From Diphasiastrum complanatum (lineage: Eukaryota > Streptophyta > Lycopodiopsida > Lycopodiales > Lycopodiaceae), in contig CM055103.1 of assembly GCA_029204225.1 (NCBI GenBank), forward strand, positions 47,010,703-47,070,702: a DNA stretch of 60,000 nt, given 5' to 3'. Numbering within the stretch: position 1 is the stretch's first letter; each line of letters opens with the position of its first letter. Below the pieces are notes generated by a model. The model did no database searches. It saw only the letters and a program-made list of their open reading frames with translations, and was not told where the DNA came from. The translations under genes were made by a program, and so were the position numbers. Shown here one piece after another: positions 23,680 to 34,874 of this stretch.

Positions 23680-24789
23680 ATATCTCAGGCTCATGAGGGC
23701 ATCGGAGGTGGCCACTTTTCTGCTGAAGCCACATCGCAGATTATCCTTCGAGCAGGATTGTGGTGGCCATCTTTGTTTAAGGACAGGTTTGCTATCATTA
23801 AAGCGTGTGATGTCTGTCAACGAGCAAAGAAAAACACCCAAGCAGACTTCATGCCACTGACTCCCATTATAGAACGCAAAGCCTTCCATAAGTGGGAAAT
23901 TGACTTTGTTGGACCAATCAGTCCAGCAGCCAAACATACCCACTCTCGCTACATCATCATAGCCGCAAATTATGCCACTAAGTGGGTTGAGGCTCGAGCA
24001 ACGAGGGATGCCAACGAAAAAACAGTCGCACGTTTTCTTTACGAAAACATTATTACACATTTTGGCTATCCCATAGAGCTAGTTAGTGATCGCGGCATGC
24101 ATTTTTTAAATGCTGTCATTGATAACCTCCTATACCATTACCTTGTTGTTCACAATAAAAGTACACCACCATACTACCCTAGATGTAATGGCCAAACTGA
24201 ATCAACTAACAAGACGATATGTAAAATTTTGACCAAGATAGTTGAAACCAGTCGCTCTGATTGGAAAACAAAACTCTTCTTAGCTGTCTGGCCTTACCGC
24301 ACCACCCCGAAAAAAGCCACTGGTTGGATTACCCCTTTCCACTTAATATATGGTCAAGAGGCGGTAATGCCCGTAGAATTCTTAGTACCTTCGCTAAGAG
24401 TCATGGAAGCTTTTTCAATAGATCTCTGTGAAAAAGCTGCAATCGAACAACAAGTCAAAACTAGGCTATTTACGTTAGCCCAGTTATGCGAGACAAGACT
24501 TATATCTTACCACGCACAACTGGTTAACAAATGACGCCAAAAGACCTAGCATGACCGTCACCTACGCAATAAAGATCTACACTTAGGTGACCAGGTGTTT
24601 CTTTATACATCAAAGAAGCACCCTGACAAATTGAAATTCAAAAGTGAGGGGCCGTATGTTATTAATAAAATCTTTCCTAATGGTGCAGTCCAGTTGCAAA
24701 CACTTGATGGGATACTCCTAGACACTGTCGTAAATGGTGATCGTCTATGGCGGTATTACGAAGAGTTGTTCTTTGTTGACCCAATTTAA
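23680..24789 (+). pseudogene. gypsy integrase, nearly intact
   Basis: The frame carries HEGIGGGHF and CDVCQRAK (23690-23825), the HHCC zinc-binding end. The catalytic triad is complete: Asp in EIDFVGP (about 23902), Asp in VSDRGMHF (about 24088), Glu in NGQTESTNK (about 24199), with about 36 residues between the second Asp and the Glu. Two in-frame stops (24532 TGA, 24547 TAG) separate the core from a C-terminal domain ending LDTVVNGDRLWRYYEE and VDPI, typical of the Tat/Athila side of gypsy and without a chromodomain. It would act on element cDNA if the stops were absent. It is the best preserved enzyme in the window. Confidence 0.85.
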
Positions 24790-25171
24790 CATCTTTTCCC
24801 TAATATATATTTTACAATTTTTTTATTTTTATTTTATTTCCTAGCTTGTAATTCTCGTTTTGCATGCCTATTTTTCACCTCGTTCCTTGTTTATACTGCA
24901 TACCATTACTTATGTACTTTCTATGCATTTTCTTTTTCCTGTACATACTCATGGGTCATGGATGTTCTAGATCAACAAATGATAGGCTACACCATAGAAA
25001 ATGATTCTCACACTTTAGCCACCTCATCTCTGTCTGACTGGTATATCATGCATACAAACATTCCTAGAGATACATCTTTTCCATAAGAATTTCTACTCTG
25101 AGCCACAGTCATATTTTTTCTTTGAAGTTCTTCACTTGCATCAAACAGGTCCATTCCTTCATAATGAGGTT
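24790..25171. other. AT-rich spacer after pol, no gene
   Basis: A T-rich run at 24818-24840 follows the integrase stop. No LTR start or purine tract was recognised here. Confidence 0.4.
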
Positions 25172-25505
25172 CTCTCAAATCTCAACCGAAGTGCTTCTCC
25201 CAAATCTCAACCGGAGCACTTCGCTTGAATCTCAACCAAAGTGTTCAGTTGAATCTCAACCGAAGCGTTCAGTGAATCTCGACCGACGCGTCTCTGTCAG
25301 ATCTCAACCGAAGCGTTTCTTTCAGATCTCAACCAGAGCGTCTCTGTCAGATCTCAACCGGAGCGTTTATGTCAGATCTCAACCGGAGTGTTTATGTCAG
25401 ATCTCAACCGGAGAGTCTTTGTCAGATCTTAACCAAAGTTTTTCTATCAGATCTCAACCAAAGCGTTTCTATCAAAACTTGACCAGAGCGACCTATTCGA
25501 CCTCA
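25172..25505 (+). repeat. 24-25 bp minisatellite, about 13 copies
   Basis: Direct tandem units of the form CAGATCTCAACCGGAGCGTT plus four or five bases. The first four units are more diverged (AATCTCAACCGAAG variants), the central ones are nearly identical. Because 24 and 25 alternate, the frame changes between units and the translation alternates between SQPKR-like and ISTEV/SDLNRS-like peptides. It lies between integrase and the downstream unidentified frame. Confidence 0.85.
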
Positions 25506-25842
25506 ACTGGCACAAACTGTTAAGTCTTGACCGGAGGCCCTAAATTCAAATCTCACGAACCGGCACGTCCCATCTCGCTCGAAACCAGAAGACGGCGACC
25601 ATAAATGCCCTCACCCCGATGCCATTCGCACCTCAACGAAGTGTGAATTCTAGCATTTTCTGGCGAAGATTTGCTGGCAATTTCCTTTATACTATGACCG
25701 ATCCTGGCGCTCGTCTGTTCAATCTTTCTATTATCGTCTTCACACCATCTCTACAGACTATCAACCACCATCGTTACTATTCCATATCACTCTTCACCAA
25801 GTATAGAACGGGCCAAAGCTTCAACAACACCTGCAGCTTGCA

Positions 25843-28550
25843 GACAAGGCATGGGACATTCCCATTGAGTCCAAAAAGTCCAAGCGTGCACGATCAAGGG
25901 CTACTTCACCATCGGGATCCCAACCTAAACGAGTAAACACCAGTATTCTCCCTCTGGTACAGAAGCAAAGAAGCCCACAACTGGACCCACAAACAGCTGC
26001 AACCTCCGGAGCTCAAGAGGCCGATACCTCCAAGGCCCAGTTGCTAGACACAAGGCAACAAAGGATGCAAAAGAAACTTCAAGCTGTAAGCACATCACCA
26101 GTGGGATCAGTTTCAGATGGTTCCACCTCAGATGGTGGAAGCTCATCCACAGGCTCACAACAACACTCGTCACCCTCACATGTCATCGACGGGAGTGATG
26201 GAGCAACTACCTCTACACCAACACCTGACACGACGATATCTCAAGTCATCGATCAGCCAGACAAAGTTACCACCCCACCCACATTGATTACCCACATTGA
26301 GGAGTGGGGACATCCAGTCCTTAGGATGCAGAAGGCGGCTCAACAATCACAAGGTCAACAACCACAGGCCCAACAAGTCCACACATTGGACACATCTCGA
26401 TATTTTGATGCTGCGGACCTGATGGAAATAAGTGATGACGAGCCAAAGAAGGTGGAGCAGCCAGGAAGAAGTCTGATCCCTCCACTAACCACCACCACCA
26501 CAACAGTTACTAACATCATCCCTCCACTCCCTCCACCTCCATCTTCAGCTCTAACAGAACATTTATTTTTTGGTTTAGCCTCACCATCCCACACTCCAGA
26601 TCAGTACCCAACCCTCATTAACCCTGAGAAACTCACCGAAGTAGACAAATGCTCAGTGATCGGCCTATCCGAGACAAGCTACCATATTCATTGGTTGGTG
26701 AGCCTATATCAAATGCTCGAGAGCAAGGTCCAGCATCAAGACCAAAAAATTACACATCGTAAGAAGTTGGCCAAAGAAAAAGAAAGAGAGACAGTGGAAA
26801 TCAAATCCATGATGGCTGGGCAGAAGATCACTGTGGAAGAGGTTCAGCAGCAACTGAAGCACCAGATGGTCCAAATCGACTAAGTACGAGATGGATCATC
26901 AGGTGCAATGACAATCAATGCTCCTCTAGTCAAGCCCGAGGATATTCAATTCCAAGCCCCACAGGCCTCAGCCATCTGGATGGAAAAGTATGTAAGGCTA
27001 AACCAAGAACGAGAGGCGGAGAAGAAAAACTTCAAAAATATTGTGGCCAATCAAGAGAAGATCATCCTGGAGTTCCAGAAGCAGTTGGAAGACACAACGA
27101 AAGCCCTGTAGCAAGCCTTGGACAAGGTGAACCAATTGTGGGACACAACGTGCAAGGCCCAAGCAGGCGCTCATTCAAGAAGCCACGGGACGATGATGGG
27201 AATGATGGAGCAGGGAATCAGGACATGCAAACCCAACCTTCAGACAATAGTTCGGGATCGGGTGGCCAGAGAGCCAATGCTGCTTCCAGAACTTTTCCCC
27301 GATCCCCTCCCACCGTTAATCCCTCCTCCTACTCTGCATTTAATTTTTTTGAAACATTTATTCCAACTTACCCGATCCTTTCATCTTCCCTCTCTTCATC
27401 ACCTCCTAGCAAAATAATGGGCCCATCAAAAGGTCCAGCTGACACATACAAAGCACGATGGGACGAGTTCCTCCAACAACTCCACTCCCTCGATGCGGTG
27501 TATAATTTGTTAAACCCACCGCCTCCGAAACCTGTCGTTCCCACACCCCTCTCTCCAAATCATTCCATCCCTAACCTTCCAGAAACTAACACCGACATGG
27601 GGGGTGATGATGACTTCCTGGCAGATCAACCAGAGACAAGAAGGTTCTCACCCAGGCAAGACATGGGCACAACTGAGCCGTCGACAAGCGAGCGAGCTAA
27701 AGAAAAAGATACGAGCACCAAGGCCCTAGATGATTATCTGGCGAGGCCATCCCAACCACATAGGATAACTTCCCCTACCAGGCCTAGAGGCAAATTGGAT
27801 GACACGAGAGAGTCAGAGAAGTTTGAGAGGAGATACCCTCCCAACATGAGGGGAGGCAAAGAGGACGTAGATCAAAGCCAATACTCCAGCAGGGCTGAGA
27901 TCATTGCGGCATTACAACCGCAACCAGAGTGGCGAAATAATGTCCTAAAGGGGTACCAGGCGACTCCAAGAGTATCTGAAGGCACCAGCATGGAAGCGAG
28001 TGGATACTTTTTACATGCCACTCAAACGCAGAAATCCATGGTCGGTAGAAAAGCCACGAGTGGAGTTGGTAAACTGGCTAGTCATTCCGGAAATTTCAGA
28101 GAGAACCTCCTCGGATGATCTGAGGCTGCAGTTACTCGACTTCGGGCACAAGTACAAAGCAAGTGCCGATCTTTGTGTGCAAGAAAGTGCCAAATATTGT
28201 AGATCTATGGCCTTTCTGATGTAGCAAGATTGTTTATGGGATTGAGGCTTGGATCCCATCAAGATCAACCCGAATGTAGCTCTCTAGTCGAAAGAAGGCC
28301 ATGAGATGATGACCAGGCTATACTACAGAATGTCGTCATGCTATGTGACCATGGTGGAAGACTGGCAAAAAATGGGCTTTGTGGAAAAGATAAGAGAATA
28401 CCTGGGGCCTCTCAATTTCGGAAGTAAGCTCTGCTTCCAAGTTTTTGAAACCCTGGGGTGAAAGCTGAGCAAGAGAAAATAAATGGCATGACGACGGGAT
28501 GAGCAGGATTCGCAAGAAGTTCTCAAGAGGGCTGGAATGTAGCGGCCAAT
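25843..28550 (+). pseudogene. long low-complexity reading frame of unknown function, downstream of gypsy pol
   Basis: A single coding track of about 850 codons can be followed through at least two frameshifts (near 27130 and 27970) and stops at 26881, 27109 and 28222. The N-terminal part has a basic KSKRARSR cluster, then a Ser/Thr/Gln/Pro-rich region (26060-26560). A predicted coiled-coil follows (about 26690-27110, heptads rich in E, K, Q), then a proline-rich region (27290-27560) and a charged tail ending EKPRVELVNWLVIPE and DWQKMGFVEKIREYL. No enzyme motif, membrane segment or signal peptide is visible. Position after pol suggests an additional retroelement ORF (Athila and some Tat elements have one), but it could be gag of a second truncated element. 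I do not recognise the family. Confidence 0.5.
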
Positions 28551-28619
28551 TGAGAGACTTCCAATTTTGAAGAATAAGTTTTGTGGATAATAAGCACCTG
28601 GTTTTACGGAAGCGAACGA

Positions 28620-29306
28620 AGATCTACCCCACCATAATTTGTGTGGTGTTGTGTGAGGAGCACCAGATTTTCCTATCCTGTTCTGAATGTAAGCAGTTGT
28701 AGCTACTACTTCAGCCCACAACACTCTTGGAGCCTTCGAATAGGCCATCATGCACCTGGCAACTTCCATAAGAGTCATGTTCTTTCTTTCTACAACACCG
28801 TTGTGCTGCGGTGTATAAGATGCAGTTCTTTTGTGAATGATTCCGCGATCATTGCAAAAATCAGTGAATCGGTTTGAGATGTATTCTCCACCCCGATCTA
28901 TTCTGATATGCTTCTTCTTATTTCTTGTGCATCTTTCTACTGAATTCACATACTCTGTGAATTTGTCAAATGCTTCTGATTTATTGTGAATGGAGTAGGC
29001 TCTAGCAAACTTACTGTAATCATCAATAAAGGTGATATAATATTTCGAGCCTCCTATTGAGATCACGTTGAAAGGTCCACAGATGTCTGAATGTACTAGC
29101 TCCAAAATCTTTGTCGTTCTGTAGGAGTCCTTGACAAAAGGAGTACGTGACATCTTACCCTTTATACATGCATCACAGGTCATTGAACTTGTTGCATTCG
29201 AGATGCTCACCCCTGTGATTGCTCCATGATGGCTTGCTTGATATAGTACCTTTGATTTCATATGGCATAGTCTCATGTGCCATAGAATTTTTAAACGAAT
29301 TATCAT
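28620..29306 (-). pseudogene. Ty1/copia integrase
   Basis: Minus-strand frame with the HHCC end (WHMRLCH, then CDACIKG) at residues 9-50 and a complete DDE triad: Asp74 in LVHSDICGP, Asp137 in RIDRGGEY, Glu173 in NGVVERKN, with 35 residues between the last two. It ends with HTTPHKLWWGR near residue 230, after which plus-strand sequence of another origin begins near 28600. The RT is therefore missing. Upstream frames (29173-30330) supply the rest of the same element. Confidence 0.88.
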
Positions 29307-29730
29307 GAGTTTGATGCACTTGATCTGTAGGTAGGTGTAACTTCAAATGATATAGGTTGCCTTTTCTTCTTCCTTGAGTGATCAGTGTACTGGTGCTTGC
29401 ATCAACAATGTTGCATGCTTCGTCTGAGAACGTTACACGCATCCCAGCATCAGCTGTTCTTGCCAATACAAGTCCTGCTGTAGTGTAGGCATGAACAAAA
29501 CATCTTCGAGTCATTTGTCTCTGCCGTTTGTGTTGAGCCATAGTGAACCAATACCATTCACTTGATGCTTTGATCCGTCTCCAAGAATGATAAATCTCGA
29601 TGGATCTGCACTTCGGAAATCAGACATGATTCGTCTTGTTGTAACGAAGTGCGAGGTAGCTCCTGAATCAAGGATTACCTCCAGTGTGTGTCAGGTGTTG
29701 ATACTGCACACATGTGTGCACAGATGTAGG
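29173..29730 (-). pseudogene. copia protease and pre-integrase region
   Basis: The minus strand at about 29610-29690 reads LEVILDSGATSHFVTT, the aspartic protease with DSG intact. A G-D-G-S block (LGDGSKHQVNGIG) follows near 29560, where the frame shifts. The next frame (29541 down to 29173) gives MRVTFSDEACNIVD and RKGNLYHLKL, the usual GAG-pre-integrase stretch, and shifts again near 29300 into the integrase. Confidence 0.82.
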
Positions 29731-29748
29731 TGGTCAAATTTTCATGAT

Positions 29749-30330
29749 TCAATCTTTCTTCGCCCATCTTTGAGCTCTCTGGTTCTTCGACATAGGACGA
29801 ACTATTATTGTTCTCTTGTCTACTTTGAGCTTGTTTGTTTCTTGCATTCTGCGGTAGTCCATGGCTGCATGACCCTTCTTATGACAGTGGATGCACTCAA
29901 TTTTTGGATTTAGCCAACATGAATCGACAGTATGTCCTTCATGTTTGCATCTCACACAAATCTTCTTGTCTCCACTATGTTGTTTTGACTTTTCTTTATT
30001 CTTCCATTTTTAGAGCAACTGCAGAAGATCTTCATGATCCCAGAGTCATATGCCTTCAAAACACCAATTGTATCTCCAAATGCGCTTGAAACGCCACATC
30101 TGAATTCCTTGTGAGGAACTTCAGCTGTTTCGTTCTCGTTGCGCTGGGACTTTTCTTCAGATCTTCGATGAGGCCTGTTACTTGGGCCCTCCCCATCGAA
30201 GCCTTCTTTGGAAACTTTCTCAGTCAATGCCTTTTCATAATTCAAATCCTGGGTTAATATTTCTGATAACTGTATAAGAGCATCCGCAGCGTTACTCAGC
30301 TTGACATCTTGCTGGTTGAGTTGAGGGTTG
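29749..30330 (-). pseudogene. copia gag C-terminus with zinc knuckle
   Basis: 29955-29749 encodes CWLNPKIECIHCHKKGHAAM followed by DY, so the last Cys of the CX2CX4HX4C knuckle is Tyr here. The relative at 40341-40544 keeps the Cys. Upstream, 30330-29952 contains a gag tail (NAADALIQLSEILTQ near 30290) and a charged stretch. The start of gag is missing; the sequence right of 30330 is unrelated. Confidence 0.78.
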
Positions 30331-31600
30331 TCTGGCTACTGTGTTTTAGTGGTGTTTCTGTGTTTCGGCATTTCCTCTTTTGAGCTTTTGAATCTCTTTC
30401 AAGCTTGTACGGTTGTTCCTACTTCAAAGAAAAAGTTCGACCAAATAACAACAAAGAAATCAACAAATGCTCAATCTTTGGATTTCTGCTACCTTCATAT
30501 GTGGCCAGAAGTCATTAATAATTGATGCCATACTGTCTTTGCATGAATCTACATGGATGCCAAATAGCAGTTTCAGTCCCCAAAATTATTCTTTAGTTGT
30601 AAAACAAGCACACTATCCACATCAAACAATGCTTTCTGGCACCTAATATTTGCCATAGTAGATAATTTTTCTATGCTCAAATGCATAGTTACGCAATGAC
30701 GTCTTTCTAGATATACATAACATTGTTCTATGCAAGTCCTAAACTAAACAGTTATTTGGTAAGCTATTGTGACAATTCTCAAAGATGATGTGTGTCTAGT
30801 AGATGAAGTTGAGTTGAAAATTGTGGTATAGTTCAAATCTCTTCGAATTGCCAAGGTTGTTAGATTTTTTTATTTTTTAAAGAATTTGCCAACATGCATG
30901 GAAAAGATGCTCAATCTTTTGAATTACCTTAATATATGACTGTTACACTACATGTGGGGATCAAGATGCCCTCTTCTTCTAGGAGGGATTTTCATTTTAA
31001 ATAACCAATAATCAATCAAAATGAGTCATGTTTTGCTACGCAATATACTTTTCCAAATTCTTCAATGTGAACTTACTCAAAAGATGACAAAATTTATTTC
31101 TTTTCAATTTTCCTGCATTCTAATGCAATGGAGTACAATTGTTGAAGTAATATGCCTTCATACAACAAAGGGAGGTGTTAGAGAGACCAAAACAAGGAAT
31201 TCTAGTAGAGAGAATATTTCTAGAGAGAAAGAGAGAGAGAGAGATGTTAAAATAATATATGAAATGTTCATATTCACGAGTTGACTGGCAACAATAGAGT
31301 AAACAACCACAACTTGTGCTCTACATTGTTCCTGAGCGAATCAATATGAGAACCTACGCTTTCAACTGTTGTCTTATGTGAATGAAGAAGCGTGGATGTG
31401 TCCACTATCAATTTGCCTGCCCAACGATAGATCTGAGTCCTGAGTGACAAGCAAACTACATCTCCAGTGAGTCTGTCCTTCACAATTGCTACATCTGCCC
31501 CCACGTGCGTGACACCTCCTCAGTGTCTGATGATGCTACTATCCTCGCCTCTACCCAATCGCAAAGTAGCTCACTCACAAATGGACCCATGCCTATGATT
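30331..31600. other. intergenic, AT-rich, short GA microsatellite
   Basis: A (GA)n tract lies at 31226-31243. A minus ORF at 31274-31504 shows no motif I can name. Nothing else supported. Confidence 0.4.
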
Positions 31601-32250
31601 GTCAAAGGACCAGTGTCCTCAGACAAAGAAGAAAAAGAAGCAAATGAGAGAATATATTTATCAATCGATTCTAGGATATCTCATGTATGTAATGGTTTGC
31701 ACCAGGCTTGATTTCACTTTTGTAATAAGCTCACTAAGCCAATTCATGGTACCCTGGCATGATCCATTGGAAGGCTCTCATCAGAGTCATGAGGCATATT
31801 CGAATGACAAAAGACTTATGCATCATTATGGAGAAGTCAACAATGACAAGCTCCACATACTCAATGGATACACAGACGCAAGCTGGGGCGAAGATGTAAA
31901 TACTTGTAACTTCCACATCTAGATTTACATTCTTCCTCAACGGCGGTCCTATCACCTACAATAGTCATAAGCAAACTTCTATTGTTCTTCTTCTACAAAA
32001 TTAGAGTCTATCGTTGCTTAAAGAAGCAGTACGGTTGGAAAATTTGTTATTATCAAACATTTGTCTGAAGCAGTATGCTTTGACAATTATATTATGTGAT
32101 TATCAAAGTGCCATTGCTTTATCAGCCAACCCTAGATTTTATTCTACGAGTAAGCGCATTGAGATTAAATATTACTATTTCATGAGTAACAAGGAGGTAA
32201 ACTTAGAACACTGTCATTTATTCTTTCTCTCCCTAAATCCCATTGTTAAT
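31600..32250 (+). pseudogene. copia RT end and RNase H remnant
   Basis: Plus-strand frames give ILGYLMYVMVCTRLDFTF (31665-31720), the copia block after the RT palm. They continue with LNGYTDASWGEDV (31860-31900) of RNase H and ANPRFYSTSKRIEIKYY (32128-32180), which corresponds to the NPxFHxRTKHIxxxYH block. Multiple stops and frameshifts separate them. It is not contiguous with the minus-strand copia at 28620-30330 and runs in the opposite direction. Confidence 0.7.
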
Positions 32251-32720
32251 CTAGATTCATACGTGTTGCTGCATATTTACTCGCACTGTGGCACAGTTTG
32301 ATTGAAGGCAGGTATCTACACAGTAGTCAAACTATCAAAGGCAGCCAAACTATTGATGAAGGACTAACTATCGATGAAGTATTGATTCAACCAACTATCG
32401 ACAAGTGCTCAAACGTTCAATTTGAACAACTATCAACTTGAACATCTGAACCCTTGTCATCCTCAACTTCAGCCTACGCGATTCTGACTCGAATCGACAA
32501 ATTGTCGACTGACTTGTTGACGTATCACTCTAAATATAGCTAGTCACCTATAATAGCTATCTAATGCACTATGCAATTGTTTTGACAATGATAGTAGCCA
32601 TGATCACCACTTGTCGAAGTAGCAAGAACCACGACTATTGTCCACCTTAAATAGTGACAGCCATGATCAGGCACCAAGATCCATAGATGACATAAGCTCA
32701 ACGTCTTCATACATTTGTGT

Positions 32721-32760
32721 GTATATATATATAAATATATAAATATATATATATATATAC
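32721..32760. repeat. AT microsatellite
   Basis: Alternating TA with occasional AAA interruptions, abutting the GTGCCCGTCG module on its right. Confidence 0.85.
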
Positions 32761-32766
32761 TAGTAT

Positions 32767-32792
32767 AGAGTGCCCGTCGTTGACGGGGCAAT
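32767..32792. repeat. short GTGCCCGTCG module linked to AT microsatellite (copy 1)
   Basis: AGTGCCCGTCGTTGACGGGG contains a small inverted repeat (CCCGTC and GACGGG) and follows directly on (AT)n. Related copies are at 32985-33005 and 34607-34630, the last again right after (AT)n. Confidence 0.6.
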
Positions 32793-33480
32793 GGACGGTC
32801 GACGGTGTGGTCAGCCGACAGGCGACCACGATGATCTGGCTGACGACCAATTTAGGAGGAAAGCCGATGGTCATTGATGGGTGGCCGATGTGTGTGTGTG
32901 TATGTACGTGAGTGCATGAGTTTATGTATGTGTGTATTCGTGAGAGTGCGTATATCTCTGCATGCGTGTGGGTAGTCTAGCATAGTGTGCCCGTCGATGG
33001 TAGGTGGCCGGCCGATGATGTGTATATGTGTGTGTGTGTGTGTGTGTATGAATTTGTGTATGAGTGTGTGGGTATCTGTGTGTGTGGATGTGTGTATGAT
33101 TTGTGCTTGATGGTGTGTGTGATTTATGTAGTCGATGGTGTGTGTGTGTTTGTGTGTGTGTATGGATTTGTGTGTATGAAATGTGTGTGTGTGTGATTTA
33201 TGTGGCCAATGAAACAAATTGATCAAGCAAACTTGTGTAGCAATAGAATAAGAAACTACAGAGCTAGGAAAAAAGAAAAAGGAAAAACCCTAGCGGTAAG
33301 AACAAAGGAAAACTTCTTGTCAAATTTTCATTTCAATTTAAATAAATAAAAAAATATCTAGTTCTAGATACTCAACTTCTACTATTTCCCACAATCATTG
33401 CAAGGATGAGATTAGCAGATATGCTCCTTCATAGAGCATAGATGCTAGACGGAGAAAAAACTTTTTGGGTAAAACTTTTT

Positions 33481-33540
33481 GTTCATGATTTATGGGTAGA
33501 ACTTTGGTAATTCAAAATAAATAAGAAAGCCATGTATGTT
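33481..33540. repeat. 60-bp duplicated segment, copy 1
   Basis: TTCATGATTTATGGGTAGAA and the following 40 bases recur nearly unchanged at 34215-34272, indicating a duplication inside this low-complexity region. Confidence 0.7.
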
Positions 33541-33581
33541 TATTTTTAATGGAATGGAGGCACCCCCTTGTTTTATATATT

Positions 33582-33607
33582 TACACACACACACACACAC
33601 ACACACA
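33582..33607. repeat. AC microsatellite
   Basis: Thirteen AC units. Confidence 0.9.
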
Positions 33608-33678
33608 TTTTAACCTTCTTAATTTTTTTTAGGGGCATGGAGGCACCTCCCTCCCTCTATGGGTGGTTGGTCAGCCTG

Positions 33679-33683
<5 letters not shown>

Positions 33684-33720
<37 letters not shown>

Positions 33721-33730
33721 AAGAGAAGTG
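33684..33730. repeat. GA microsatellite
   Basis: GA units with a few AA interruptions. The long overlapping ORFs in this region derive from this and the neighbouring repeats. Confidence 0.88.
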
Positions 33731-33818
33731 GGGCCCGTGGGAGGGAGAGAAGGAGAAAATGGACTCGAGATTCTATACTTCATACAATATATCTCATCCA
33801 CAAAAAGTTTTTTATATG

Positions 33819-33843
33819 GGTGTGTGTGTGTGTGTGTGTGCAT

Positions 33844-33882
<39 letters not shown>
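33819..33882. repeat. inverted microsatellite (GT)n-CATG-(CA)n
   Basis: About ten GT units run into the self-complementary centre TGCATGCA and about eighteen CA units. The arms pair perfectly, so the block is a potential cruciform or long hairpin. Confidence 0.88.
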
Positions 33883-33883
<1 letters not shown>

Positions 33884-33964
33884 TCGATGTATCGAGGAAA
33901 GCTCTCACACACACATACAACGAACACGTGTGCACACACACATAGGCGCACATGTGTTCCAAAT

Positions 33965-33985
33965 CCCCCCCCCCCCCCCCCCCCC
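33965..33985 (+). repeat. C homopolymer, 21 bases
   Basis: Twenty-one consecutive C, about 80 bases after the GT/CA palindrome. Confidence 0.9.
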
Positions 33986-34214
33986 TATTTTTCTCTTTTT
34001 ATTGTCTATTTTGCTCCCCTCACCCTATCCTTCTCCTTTTCTTTCAACTGTGCATTTTTTGAGCCATGGATAAAAGCTTGTGGGTAACGATTTAGGAGTT
34101 AAAGCTAGTGAGTTTGGGCTTGTAGTTAAACATCTCTAAAAATGGCGGGCCAAGATAGGGATTTGAAGGATTGAAAAAAAAAAAACCAGTTTAAGGTAGT
34201 CAAGAAAATATTTA

Positions 34215-34272
34215 TGCTCATGATTTATGGGTAAAACTTTGGTAATTCAAAATAAATAAGAAAGTCATGTAA
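34215..34272. repeat. 60-bp duplicated segment, copy 2
   Basis: Nearly identical to 33481-33540, about 735 bases downstream. Confidence 0.7.
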
Positions 34273-34479
34273 TAAAGATTATTGCTAAAGATTAAAGCAC
34301 ATTGAAGTGTGTGAAAAAATAAAAATATTAACTTCAAACTTCAAGCTTCAAACATTTGAATTTAGAGAAAAGTATTTGAATTTAGTGAGTGAGAGGGAGG
34401 AGGTGGGGAATCTTTTTGGGGCCCACCCCTTAATGCACACAATGTGCAAATGTATGTGGATATGCACTTTCCCCATACA

Positions 34480-34600
34480 TGCATCCCCCTTATCATTTTT
34501 AGTTAGAGAAAGCTCATGCATGGGTGAGGGGAGGAGGATGCATGGGTGCACCCATACACATGCGCAAAAGTGTACATAAGTTTAAATATATATATATTAG
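34480..34600. repeat. 120-bp duplicated module, copy 1
   Basis: Runs from CCCCATACATGCATC through AAAGCTCATGCAT and CACCCATACACATGCGCAAA to an AT microsatellite. It matches 34875-34990 in order, with small indels, and is followed by the GTGCCCATCG module at 34607. Confidence 0.75.
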
Positions 34601-34874
34601 TAAAAAGTGCCCATCGTTGACGAGCAATGGAGGCCGATCTTCATAGAAATGCATTTTCATTTCAACCTTTCCCGTGGAAAGGCTGATAATTTAAAAAATC
34701 CTTAGAGCACTTTTCAAATTTTTGATAATGAAAGTCTCATTTGTTTAACATCTTTCACCATGAAAGTACGTACATGCACTTCAAAACACTGTGTGTGTTG
34801 GTAAAGGATAATTTGAATTTGGAGTGGGCCCCTTAGATGCATGCATGGGGAGGAAGGCCATGCATCCTTTTCCC

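Larger units (their letters stand above)
32251..33480. other. microsatellite-rich intergenic DNA
   Basis: AT microsatellite at 32721-32759 leads straight into a GTGCCCGTCGTTGACGGGGC module (32770-32790), a variant of which recurs at 32987. GT-rich degenerate tracts extend over 32890-33200; ORFs on both strands there are pure repeat translation. No gene. Confidence 0.6.

Noticed and set aside
31274-31504. Minus ORF resembling a folded domain
   Set aside because: No alignment to copia gag or pol that I could support; it lies upstream of a plus-strand copia relic and is probably chance.
32852-33226. ORFs of H/T and V/C/G repeats on both strands
   Set aside because: Direct translation of GT/CA microsatellite; no biological meaning.
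33568-34087. Several overlapping 110-142 codon ORFs
   Set aside because: All arise from AC, GA, GT/CA and C21 repeats lacking stops.
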